From DASZYF01 sp035545535 (GTDB taxonomy: Bacteria > Actinomycetota > Actinomycetes > Mycobacteriales > CAJCIY01): DNA of 38,601 bases. The stretch is taken from positions 1 through 38,601 of the forward strand of contig DASZYF010000116.1 in NCBI GenBank assembly GCA_035545535.1. Direction: 5' to 3'. Under the pieces are notes generated by a model. The model saw only the letters and a program-made list of their open reading frames with translations. It ran no database searches and was not told the origin of the DNA. Below, piece by piece: positions 1 through 9,800 of the stretch. Each line of letters opens with the position of its first letter. The stretch's first letter is position 1. A program made the translations under genes and the position numbers.

Positions 1-3000
1 GAGTCCTGCGGGAGCGTCGTGAGCACCTCCTGCAGAAGGTCGACCACGTCGTCACCGGCTGCGCCGAGCCAGCGGTCGGGCGCGGCGCACAGCGCGGCGG
101 CGAGCAGCCGTTCGCCGTCGCCGAGCTCGCGCGCGATCGCCGCCGCCGCGAGGGCGGCCTCCTTCGCGGGGCTCCGGTCGAACAGCCGCTGGTGCGCCGC
201 GGCCAGCGCGGTGAGCAGGTCGCAGCGGCGCGCGCGGTCATCGGCACCGGGAAGGTCGAGCACCTTCAGGCCGCGTCGCACCGACGCGACCGCCTCCTCG
301 AAGCCGAGCCGGTCCGACGCGTTGGTCGCGGCGAGCAGAGCGAACTCGGCCGCCTTCGCCGCCTGCCCGTCGGCCGCGGCCTCGGCGAAGTGCCGGGCGA
401 GCGCATCGGCCTGCGCGGCGACGTCCTGGCCCGCGCGCTCCTCGATGGCCTCGCCGACGTGGCGGTGCAGGCGCACCCGCCGGGGATCGGACAGCGACGT
501 GTAGACGGCCTGCCGCAGCAGTGCGTGCGTGAAGCGGTACACGCCCCACGCGCCCGGCACCTCCGCGACGATGCGCGCCTTCACCGCGTCGTCGAGTGCC
601 TCGACGACGTCGATGCCCGCGACCTCGGGCACCGCCTCCACGAGGTCGAGCCCGAACTCGTCACCGAACACCGCCGCGACCGACAGCACCTTGTTGGTCT
701 CGTGCGACAGGGTCGCGAGGCGGCGCTGCACCGCACCACGGGAACCGTCGGACAGCGCGAGCGACGCCCCGTCGGCGCGCGCGTCGGCGATCGTCGCCTC
801 GAGCCCGCCGGCGCGCAGCCGCAGCATCGCTTCCGCGACGAAGAACGGCGTGCCCGCGGTCGCGTGGTGGATCTCGGCCCCGAGCCCCGCGAGGACCGCC
901 GCTGACCCGCCTCCGACCCCCGCGCCCACCGCGTCGCCCACCCACGCGGTCACGGACTCGACGTCGAGACCGGACAGCTGGATGTGCTCGATGCGCGTGT
1001 TGGCGCCCGGATCGGCGAGCAGCCGCGCGAGCGGATCGGCGGGCCGCACGTCGGTGTCGCGGTAGGTGCCGACGACCGCGAGCCGCCGGGCCGGCCCGTC
1101 GTGCACGAGGTGCTCGAGCAGCACGAGCGTCGACGGGCTGGCCCAGTGCAGGTCGTCGAGCACCAGCAGCAACGGCGTCGACTGGCTGACGCTGCGCAGC
1201 ACGCCGGCCACCGCGCGCAGCAGGAGGTACCGCTCGGTGCTCGGGTCCGGGGCGGCCGCCGTCGCCGTCGTCGCGAGTCGCTCGCGCAGCTCGGGCACGA
1301 GCCGGGCGAGCTCGCCCGCGTCGGTGCCGACGTGCCGGCGGAGCTCGGCGACGGGGCAGCGGGCGGCGAAGCGCCCGATCGCTTCGAGGAACGCGCCGAA
1401 CGGCGGGTCGAGGTCCGCGCGGCAGCGCCCGTACAGCACGAGCGTCCCGTCGTTCATCGCTTCCCGCGCGAGCCAGGCCGCCAGCCGCGTCTTGCCCATG
1501 CCGGGCTCGCCCGCGATCAGCGTCAGCCGGTGCGACTGCTCCTCGCCCGGGTGCACCAGCGCGCGCAGCCGCTCGCGCTCGGCCTGCCGCCCGTGCAGCT
1601 CGCCCCGGTCGTGGTCGAGCAGGAGCGCCGCGAGCGACTCCCGCGCATCACGGGACCACGAACCGTCACCCTCCGGCTCGGTGTCGTGCCGTCCGCCGCG
1701 CAGCAGGAACACCCGCTCGAGCCGCCGCAACCCGCGCAGCCGCCGTTCGCCGACGTCCTCGAGCCAGCAGCCGTCGGGCAGCACGTCGGCGACCACCGCC
1801 GCCGTCGCCTCCGACAGCACGATCTCGTCCCCGGCGGCCAGACCGCGCAGGCGCGCGGCGCGGTTGATCGTCGGCCCGAGGTAGTAGCCGTCGCGCTGCT
1901 GCGCTTCGCCGGTGTGGCAGGCGAGCCGCACCCGCATCGTGATGCCGCCCGGCCACTCGTGCGCGGCGAGCGCCTCCCGCAGCTCGACGGCGACGGCGAC
2001 GGCGTCGCTCGCGCGGCTGAAGACGTTGAGCGTCGAGTCCCCCTCGCCCTGCGCCTGCACGGTGCGGCCGCCGTGCGCGGCGACGTGCTGCCGCACCAAC
2101 CGGTCGTGCACCTCGAGGGCGCCCGCCATCGCGGTCGGCTCGGCGTCCCACAGCGCGGTCGAGTCCTCGATGTCGGTGAGCAGGAACGTGAGCACCCCGC
2201 TCATGCGCACCGCGTCGCCGGGGCTCGGGTTGGCCGCCACCGCCTCGGGCAGGTCGAGCGCGCTGTCCTGCCGCAGCACCGCTGCCTGCAGCGACGACAG
2301 CGCGGGGCTCGGGTCGACACCGAGCTCGCTGTGCAGGCGGCGGCGCAGGTCGTCGTAGACCTGCAACGCCTCGGCCTGCCGTCCGCAGCGGTAGAGCCCG
2401 AGCATCAGCTGGGCGTGCAGGCGCTCGCGGTGCGGGTGCCGCCGCACGAGGTCCTCGAGCTCCTCGACGACCACGAGGTGCTGGCCGCAGTGCAGCTCGG
2501 CCTCGATGCGCTGCTCGAGCAGGGTCGTGCGCATCTCGAGGAGACGGGCGCGGGCCGGGACGGCGAACGGCTCGTCGTCGAACTCGGCGAGCGGCTCCCC
2601 GCGCCAGAGCCCGAGCGCCTGCCCGTAGGCGATGGCTGCCCACGCGTGGTCGCCGGCTGCTGCTGCGGCCTGCCCGCGGACGGCGAAGCCGCGCGCCGTG
2701 GCCACGTCGAGCGCCGTCGCGTCGGTGAGCAGGGAGGTGCCGCCACTGGGGTGCTCGTCGATCACGGGCGGCCGTGGCGCGCCCTCGTCGGGGCAGGCGT
2801 CGGCCACGCGCCGACGCAGGCGGGACAGGTAGGCGGCGACCGTGCGCTCCGCGGTGCGCGGCGGGTCGATCCAGAGGCCCTCGACGAGGGCTTGCCGCGA
2901 CAGGCGCTCGCCGTCGGCGAGCGCGAGCATCGCGAGGACCGCGCGCTCCTTGGGCCCGCCGAGCCGCACCGGCTGGTCGTCGACGACGAGCTCCAGCGGC

Positions 3001-3053
3001 CCGAGCACGCCCACGCGCACCGGCGCGGACGCGAGCAGGGGCGGCGTCTCCAC
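1..3053 (-). CDS. BTAD-type transcriptional regulator fused to class III cyclase-like domain and AAA ATPase (3' end cut off)
   Basis: An AfsR/SARP-like winged-helix DNA-binding domain (about residues 14-85) is followed by a bacterial transcriptional activation domain (about 95-250), a class III adenylate/guanylate cyclase-like domain (about 283-450, opening FLLTDIEDST and containing GEGDS, with likely metal-binding Asp residues) and a large AAA/NACHT-like ATPase. The ATPase Walker A is GEPGMGKT around residue 514, and a Walker B-like LLLVLDDLHWAS lies further on. A helical region continues to the window edge, where the gene runs off after about 1,017 codons. The GTG start at 3053 is supported by GGAGGA (complement of 3061-3066) seven bases upstream. 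The family acts in the cytoplasm as ATP-dependent signal-responsive regulators. Whether this cyclase domain is catalytic cannot be decided from sequence, because the second metal motif is GEGDS rather than the classical GDG. It diverges from a cyclic-nucleotide-binding gene. Confidence 0.85.
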   Translation of the reverse strand, partial: METPPLLASAPVRVGVLGPLELVVDDQPVRLGGPKERAVLAMLALADGERLSRQALVEGLWIDPPRTAERTVAAYLSRLRRRVADACPDEGAPRPPVIDEHPSGGTSLLTDATALDVATARGFAVRGQAAAAAGDHAWAAIAYGQALGLWRGEPLAEFDDEPFAVPARARLLEMRTTLLEQRIEAELHCGQHLVVVEELEDLVRRHPHRERLHAQLMLGLYRCGRQAEALQVYDDLRRRLHSELGVDPSPALSSLQAAVLRQDSALDLPEAVAANPSPGDAVRMSGVLTFLLTDIEDSTALWDAEPTAMAGALEVHDRLVRQHVAAHGGRTVQAQGEGDSTLNVFSRASDAVAVAVELREALAAHEWPGGITMRVRLACHTGEAQQRDGYYLGPTINRAARLRGLAAGDEIVLSEATAAVVADVLPDGCWLEDVGERRLRGLRRLERVFLLRGGRHDTEPEGDGSWSRDARESLAALLLDHDRGELHGRQAERERLRALVHPGEEQSHRLTLIAGEPGMGKTRLAAWLAREAMNDGTLVLYGRCRADLDPPFGAFLEAIGRFAARCPVAELRRHVGTDAGELARLVPELRERLATTATAAAPDPSTERYLLLRAVAGVLRSVSQSTPLLLVLDDLHWASPSTLVLLEHLVHDGPARRLAVVGTYRDTDVRPADPLARLLADPGANTRIEHIQLSGLDVESVTAWVGDAVGAGVGGGSAAVLAGLGAEIHHATAGTPFFVAEAMLRLRAGGLEATIADARADGASLALSDGSRGAVQRRLATLSHETNKVLSVAAVFGDEFGLDLVEAVPEVAGIDVVEALDDAVKARIVAEVPGAWGVYRFTHALLRQAVYTSLSDPRRVRLHRHVGEAIEERAGQDVAAQADALARHFAEAAADGQAAKAAEFALLAATNASDRLGFEEAVASVRRGLKVLDLPGADDRARRCDLLTALAAAHQRLFDRSPAKEAALAAAAIARELGDGERLLAAALCAAPDRWLGAAGDDVVDLLQEVLTTLPQD

Positions 3054-3138
3054 GGGGTGCTCCTCCGGTCGGTCCGGAACCGATCCCACCCGCATCCCGG
3101 GCCGAACGCCACGAACTGTCCGCGGTCCGACATGTGCG

Positions 3139-3169
3139 TTGCAACAGGTTCACGGCCGTTCTGCAACAG
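3139..3169. promoter_or_regulatory. Direct repeat TGCAACAG in divergent promoter region
   Basis: The octamer TGCAACAG occurs at 3140-3147 and again at 3162-3169. The copies start 22 bp apart, about two helical turns, in the 128-bp space between the divergent BTAD regulator and the cyclic-nucleotide-binding gene. SARP/AfsR-type regulators commonly bind direct repeats spaced by whole helical turns, so this could be an operator for the neighbouring regulator. That role is inferred. Confidence 0.35.
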
Positions 3170-3181
3170 CTGCGGACCACC

Positions 3182-3688
3182 GTGGGTGACGTGATCAGGT
3201 CGGGAACCCGCCGCTGGGTCGGGATGCTGCGCAGCATCACGCTGTTCGAGGACCTCACCGACAAGCAGCTCCTGGAGCTCACCCGCCTGCTCGACGAGGT
3301 CGAGCGGCCCGCCGGCACCGTGCTGACCCGCCAGGGAAGCGTCGGCCGCGAGTCGTTCATCCTCGTGCGCGGCGAGGTCACCGTCCTCGTGCACGGCGCG
3401 CCGGTCACCCGGCTCGGCCCGGGCGAGCTCATCGGCGAGATGGCCCTGCTCAACGCGCAGCCGCGCACCGCGACGGTCATCGCCGACACCGACGTGACCC
3501 TGCTCGTCGTCGGCCCGGCGGTCTTCGCGACGCTGCTCGACTACCGCGGCGTCGGTCGCCGCGTGGCGGCCGAGCTCTCCGAGCGCCTCCGGTTCGCCGA
3601 GGGCGACGGCGCGATCCACCTGGAACCACCCGCGGCCGGGAGCCGGGAGCCCGCGAGCGGGCCCGATCGGACTCAGGTCACGACCTGA
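3182..3688 (+). CDS. Cyclic nucleotide-binding domain protein
   Basis: A short protein of about 168 residues made almost entirely of one cNMP-binding (CRP-like) beta-barrel: ITLFEDLTDKQLLELTRLL opens the domain, RGEVTVLVHG lies on the barrel, and the phosphate-binding cassette region reads PGELIGEMALLNAQPRTATV, with the conserved Gly-Glu and Arg (ELIGEMALL...PRTATV). No helix-turn-helix follows, so it looks like a stand-alone sensor or adaptor and not a CRP transcription factor. The start is uncertain: GTG 3182, GTG 3191 or ATG 3224 are in frame and none has a clear Shine-Dalgarno site. The C-terminal tail (REPASGPD) is encoded by a copy of the dispersed 25-bp repeat. It diverges from a gene carrying a nucleotide-cyclase-like domain, which suggests that they form a signalling pair (inference). 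Confidence 0.8.
   Translation: MGDVIRSGTRRWVGMLRSITLFEDLTDKQLLELTRLLDEVERPAGTVLTRQGSVGRESFILVRGEVTVLVHGAPVTRLGPGELIGEMALLNAQPRTATVIADTDVTLLVVGPAVFATLLDYRGVGRRVAAELSERLRFAEGDGAIHLEPPAAGSREPASGPDRTQVTT
3639..3663 (-). repeat. Dispersed 25-bp repeat, copy D (inside the CNB gene tail)
   Basis: On the minus strand this copy reads as the half GGCCCGCTCGC, two bases (GG), then the half GCTCCCGGCTCC, one mismatch from the consensus second half GCTCCCGGCGCC. It is translated on the plus strand as REPASGP near the C-terminus of the cyclic-nucleotide-binding protein, 25 bases before the stop codon. Confidence 0.6.
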
Positions 3689-3733
3689 CGCCGGCGGTCC
3701 CGTCGCTTCTGGGGGGCGACGGGCCCGCCGGCG
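3689..3733 (+). terminator. Strong GC hairpin after the CNB gene
   Basis: The arms 3689-3706 and 3716-3733 pair at 17 of 18 positions around a 9-base loop, starting right after the TGA stop at 3686-3688. No T-run follows, as is common for actinobacterial intrinsic terminators. It separates the cyclic-nucleotide-binding gene from the next, same-strand, very large gene. Confidence 0.65.
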
Positions 3734-3856
3734 CGGTCAGGCGTGGGGGTGCGGCGCGCGTCCGTTGTGGCTTGCGCCGATCGGCTTAGTCATCTGGGTG
3801 GGCATGACCCGTTCGTACGGTGCCGGCTCCCTAGTGCGCACCCCTCCAAAGGAGCG

Positions 3857-6800
3857 ATGCTCGCCCGTCCGAAATGCCCCGAGGCTGGACGAGTGGCCTT
3901 CCCTGCCCGCTTCACGGCGCACCGCCTGCTGAAGACCGGACTCGGGGTCGAGACCCACCTCGGGACCGACAACGAGACCGGCCAGGCCGTCGTGATCAAG
4001 ACGGTCGAGGTGGAGCGCGTGCACGTGTCGACGCGGCTGCGCTTCGAGCACGAGACCGCGGTGCTGCGGGCGCTCGCGATCTCGGGGCTGCGCCCGGTGC
4101 TCGACGCAGGGGTCGACGGCGACAAGCTCTACCTCGTGCAGCCGTTCGTCCCCGGCTGCTCGCTCGAGGAGCGGCTCACGCACGGGCCGCTCGGCGTGGA
4201 GGCGACGCTGCGGGTCGCGATCGACGTGTGCGCGGAGCTCGAGGCCGCGCACGAGGCGGGCATATCGCACCGCGACATCAAGCCGGCGAACATCGTCGTC
4301 GACACGCCCGATGGCTCGGTGGCCGACGACCCCACGCGCGCGACGTTGATCGACTTCGGCCTCGCACGCAGCGCGTGGCTCGACGGGACCATCCGCGACG
4401 AGCTCGTCGGCACCGTGCGCTACCTCGCGCCGGAGGCGACCGGTGCGGTGCACGCCGGCCCCGACGAGCGCTCCGACCTCTACGCGCTGGGTGCGGTGCT
4501 GTTCGAGTGCATCGCCGGCACCCCGCCGTTCCCCGGCCCGGGCGTGGGCGAGCTGTTGCGGCAGCACGTGACCGCACCCGTGCCCGAGCTGCGCCGGGCC
4601 GACGGCGCGCCGGTCCCGTACGCGCTGCAGGACATCATCCACCGGCTGCTGCGCAAGGACGCCGCGCAGCGCTACCAGTCGGCCCGCGCCCTGCGCGACG
4701 ACCTCACCGCACTCGACGTCGCGCTGCGCGCCGGCGAGTCCGACCCCGCGATGGTGCTCGGCCGCACCGACCGGCGGCGCGTGCTCGCCGACCCCGCCTT
4801 CGTCGGCCGGGCCCTCGAGCTGGAGACGCTGACCCGCACGCTGGAGCGGGCGCGGCAGGGCAGCGGCGCGATGCTCCTGCTCGAGGCCGAGTCCGGCGGT
4901 GGCAAGAGCCGCCTCCTCGACGAGCTCGCCCAGCGGGCGAACCAGACCGACGTCACCGTGATGCGCGGTCAGGGCGAGGCGCTCGTCGCGCAGCGCCCCT
5001 TCACGGTGCTCGACGGCCTGGCCGCCGGCATCGCGGAGCTCGTGCAGGACGACCCGGCGATGCGCGCGACGATCGTGCGCGGCCTGAACCACCACGCGGA
5101 CGCGGTCGGTCAGGCGCTCCCGGCGCTCGTGCCGGTGCTCGGCCTGTCCACCGTCGAGGACGCCGGCCCCGAGCAGTACGGGGAGCAGCGCAACATCGAC
5201 GCGCTCTGCCGGCTGCTCGACGTGCTGGGCCGCGACCCGCGCAAGCCGTGCCTCGTGATCCTCGACGACTGCCAGTGGGCCGACGCGCTGACCGTGCGGC
5301 TGCTGCGTCGCTGGCAGGAGACGGTGCCCACGCCGTCGCACCTCATGGTCGTCGTCGCGTTCCGCAGCGAGGAGGTGCCGCCGACGCACCCGCTCCGTGA
5401 CCTGCCGGGCGTGCTCGCGCTGCAGCTCGGCGCGCTGCCCGAGCCGGCGGTGCACGCGCTCGCGGAGTCGATGGCCGGCCCGGTGCCCGCCGACGCGCTC
5501 GAGGTCGTGTGGCGCCTGTCGAGCGGCAGCCCGTTCATGGCGGCCGCGGTGCTGCGCGGCCTGGTGGAGTGCGACGCGCTCGTAGACACGGCCGGCGGCT
5601 GGACCACCGACCCGGATGCGCTGCGCGACGTGCAGACGGCGCGCCGTGCGGCGGCCTTCCTCGTCCGCCGTCTCGAGCTGCTGAGCGATGACACGCTCGC
5701 GCTGCTGTCCTCGGGTGCGGTGCTGGGCAAGGCGTTCGAGCTCGACGCCGCCCTCGCGCTGACGCCGGGCATCGCGGCGTCCGCGGCCGCGCCGGCCCTC
5801 GCGGAGGCGACGCGACGCCGCATCGTGTGGATCGACGAGCGCAGCGGCACCGGTCACTTCTTCCACGACAAGCTGCGCGAGGCGCTGCTCGACCGGCTCG
5901 GCGCCGACACCCGGCAGCGGCTGCACGGCCAGGCCGCCGACGCGCTGCTCGCCCGCAGTGACCCGAACGACCCGTCCGACGTGACCGTGTTCGACCTCGC
6001 CTACCACCTCGACGCCGCCGGCCGGCGGGCCGAGGCGCTGCCCTACGCGCTGCGGGCGGCCGAGCTGGGTCGCACGCAGCACGCGCTCGACGTCGCGGTT
6101 GCGCACTACCGGATGGCCGAGCGGGCCGTCGGCTCCACCGACGGGGCGGTGGAGGACGTGCCGCTGGCGGCGCGCATCGCCGAGGGCCTCGGCGACGTGC
6201 TGATGCTGCAGGGCGAGTACGACGAGGCCGAGGAGGAGCTCGGCCGGGCGGCCGCGCTCGTCACCGACGACGTGCAGTCCGCGGCCATCGAGGGCAAGCG
6301 CGGCGAGGTCGCGTTCAAGCGCGGTGACATGCAGGCGGCGCGGCACCGGCTCGAGGGCGCGCTCGCGATGCTGGGCAGCCCGGTGCCGCGCACCGGCTTC
6401 GGCTGGATCGTGCGGCTCGTGCTGGAGCTGCTCGTGCAGGCCGCGCACACCGTCGCGCCGAAGCTGTTCGTCGGCCGGCGCAAGGACGGCGGGTCGGAGC
6501 GGGAGATGCTCGCGATCCGCGTCTACAGCCGGCTCGCGTACCTCTACTGGTTCCACAGCGGCAAGGTGCACTGCGGCTGGGCGCACCTGCGCGAGATGAA
6601 CCTCGCCGAGCGCTACCCGCCGACCCCCGAGCTGGCGCAGGCGTACTCCGAGCACGGCCCCGTCATGACGATGATCCCGTGGTACTCGCGCGGGCTCGCC
6701 TACGCGCAGCGGTCGTACACGATCCGCAAGGAGCTCGGCGACGTCTGGGGCCAGGGGCAGAGCCGCAACTTCACCGGCGTGCTCCTCTACGCGGCGTCCC

Positions 6801-9800
6801 GCTACGAGGAGGCGCTCGAGGCCTGCCGGGATGCGATGCAGCTGCTCGAGCGCACCGGCGACCGGTGGGAGGTCAACACCGCGGGCTGGAACATCGCGCT
6901 CGCGCTGTACCGCCTCGGTGACCTGCCGGCCGCGGCCTCGTTCGCGCAGGACGTCTACAGCGCCGCGACCCGCATCGAGGACAGCACCGCGTCGGGTGTG
7001 AGCCTCTCGGCCTGGGCGAAGGCGGCGCAGGGTCGGGTCCCGCCGCCGCTGGTGAACGCCGAGCTCGCCCACGGCGACTCCGATGCGAGCACCGCCGCCG
7101 AGGTGTTGCTCGCCGCCGCGCTCCGCGCGCTGGCCGTCGACGACCTCGACGCCGCGCTCAGCCGCATCGAGGAGGCCCGGGCGGTGGTGCGCCGCGCCGG
7201 CCTGCGTCAGGAGTACGTCGCGCCGGTGAGCGTGTGGTGGGCCACGATCCTGCGCCGCCGGGCCGAGCGCACGCCGGCGTTCGCGCGCAAGCTGCAGCGC
7301 CGGCGGCTCGCGCAGGCCGCCAAGGCGGTGCGCCGCGGCCGCTGGCAGGCCGCCGCGTACCGCAACAACCTGCCGCACGCGCTGCGCGAGTCGGCGCTCG
7401 TGGCCGCGCTGCGCGGGCGGCCCGGCAAGGCGGTGCGGCTCGCCGAGCGCAGCATCGCCGTCGCCGAGCAGCAGCACGCCCGGTACGAGGCGGCCGCGAG
7501 CCGCGTCGTGCTGGCCAAGCTGCGCCTCACCGGCGACGCCGAGTCCCGCCAGGCCCTCGAGGACGCGCGCGCCGCCCTCGCCGCTCTGGAGCCCGTGGAG
7601 GTCGTCGAGACGCTCGACAGCGAGCCGGCCACGCCGACGCTGTCGCTCGCGGACCGGTTCGCGACGCTCCTCCGCGTCGGCCGCACCATCGCGGCCGCCA
7701 CGACCGTCGAGGCGGTGCACGCCGGCGTCCGCGACGCGACGCTCGCGCTGCTGCGCGGCGAGCGCTGCCACATCATCACGCTCGACCCCACGCAACCGGA
7801 CATCGACGCGCAGCTCGTCAGCGCCTCCGACGAGGACCTCGACCGGGTCAGCCGCACGCTCGTCGCCCAGGCGGTCGCCGCCGGCGAGCCCGCGGTGATG
7901 GACGACTTCGGCGTCGGCGAGAGCGAGAGCGTCCTGCTCGCCGACGTGCGCTCGGTGCTCGCCGCGCCGATCGCGGTGCACGGCAAGGTCGTCGCCTGCT
8001 TCTACACGACGCACCGCGAGGTCGGCGAGCTGTTCGGCGAGGACGAGGTCTCGCTCTCGTCCTTCATCGCGACGCTCGCCGGCGCCGCGCTGGAGCACCT
8101 CGCCGACAGCGAGGCCCGCTTCCGCTCGCTCGCCCAGAACTCGAGCGACGTCATCACGCTCGTGAACCGCAACCTCGTGGTGCTCGACCAGAGCGCGGCG
8201 CTCATGCGCGTCTTCGGCCTCGGACCCGGTGAGCTCGTCGGCACGTCGGTGCTCTCGTGGGTGCACCCCGACGACCGCCAGCGCGTGGAGGACAGCGTAC
8301 GCAGCGTCCTGCGCAGCCGCACGCTCGACGAGGTGCGCGTGGAGTGCCGGGTGCGGCACGCGAGCGGCGCGTGGCGGCATGCCGAGACCGTCATCAGCGA
8401 CCTCCTCGGCGACGAGCGCGTGCAGGCCGTCGTGCTCAACACGCGTGACATCACCGACCGCCGCCGGCTCGAGGACGAGCTGCGCATGCGCGCGCTGCAG
8501 GACCCGCTCACCGGTCTTGCCAACCGGGCGCTGTTCCTCGACCGGCTGCGCGGCGCGCTGAACCACGCGGGCACCGGGACGACGAACGTCAGCGTCGTGT
8601 TCCTCGACCTCGACGACTTCAAGTCGGTCAACGACACGCTCGGCCACGGCGCCGGCGACGAGATGCTCGTCGCGGTCGGCCGGCGACTCGAGACGTGCGT
8701 GCGGGGGACCGACACGCTCGCCCGCCTCGGCGGTGACGAGTTCGCCATCCTCATCGAGGACGCGCCGCACGCCGAGGTCGTGCGCATGGCCGGCCGTCTG
8801 CTCGCCGCCGCGTCCGCGCCCGTGGTCGTCGACGGCACGGAGATCCTGCCGCACGCGAGCGTCGGCGTCGCCCACGACGACGCCACGCGGCAGGCGCCGG
8901 ACGACCTGCTCGCCCGCGCCGACCTGGCGATGTATGCCGCCAAGGCACGGGGCAAGCACCGCGTCGAGGTGTTCCATCCGTCGATGCAGGACGCGCTGCA
9001 GGAACGCGCCCGGCTGCAGAGCGACCTCGCGCGGGCCGTCGGCCGCGACCAGCTGCAGCTGCACTACCAGCCGATCGTCAGCCTGGGCGGCGCCGCGAGC
9101 CTGCGCGCGGGCCAGCCGGGCGCGGTGGGCCAGACCGTCGGCATGGAGGCGCTGCTGCGCTGGCACCACCCGAACGACGGCCTGCTCCACCCCGGCTCCT
9201 TCATCGAGGTCGCCGAGGACACCGGGCTCATCGTCGCGCTCGGCGAGTGGGCGCTGCGCACCGCCTGCGCAGACCTGCTCGTGTTCGATGACCTGCCCGG
9301 CCACGCGGTCAGGCCCGACGGCCCCACCGGCGCGCCCCTCCACGTGAGCGTCAACGTCGCCGCCCGTCAGCTCGCCGAGGCAACCTTCGTCGGGGACGTG
9401 ATGGCGGTGCTGCGCGACACCGGTCTGCCGGCCGAGCAGCTCATCCTCGAGATCACCGAGAGCGCGATCCTCGAGGACTCGGCCGGCCTGCTCGGCAAGC
9501 TGCACCAGATGCGGGCCCGCGGCGTGCGCATCGCGCTCGACGACTTCGGCACGGGCTACTCGTCGCTGACGCACCTGCGCCGCTTCCCGGTGGACTTCGT
9601 GAAGATCGACCGCTCGTTCGTCGCCGAGCTGTCGAGCAGCCGCGAGGACACCTCGATCGTGCGCAGCGTCATCGAGCTCGCGCACGCGCTCGGCATCGTC
9701 GCGGTCGCCGAAGGCGTGGAGGACCAGCGCCAGCTCGCCGTGCTCACCGAGCTCGGCTGCGACCTCGCGCAGGGCTACCTGTGGAGCAAGCCGGAGCCGA

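Noticed and set aside
984..3194. A 736-codon plus-strand frame over the BTAD regulator
   Set aside because: Same composition bias and no domain; the minus-strand frame has clear motifs and a ribosome-binding site.
3734..3856. A c-di-GMP riboswitch in front of the mega-sensor gene
   Set aside because: The leader was checked for the conserved GEMM-I core sequences and helices and they are not present, although the gene would be an attractive target.
3737..9685. A 1,982-codon open frame on the minus strand opposite the mega-sensor gene
   Set aside because: The translation is low in hydrophobic core residues and rich in Arg, Gln, His, Val and Ala-Gly runs, with no recognisable domain. It is the usual antisense shadow of a GC-rich gene with strong third-position bias.
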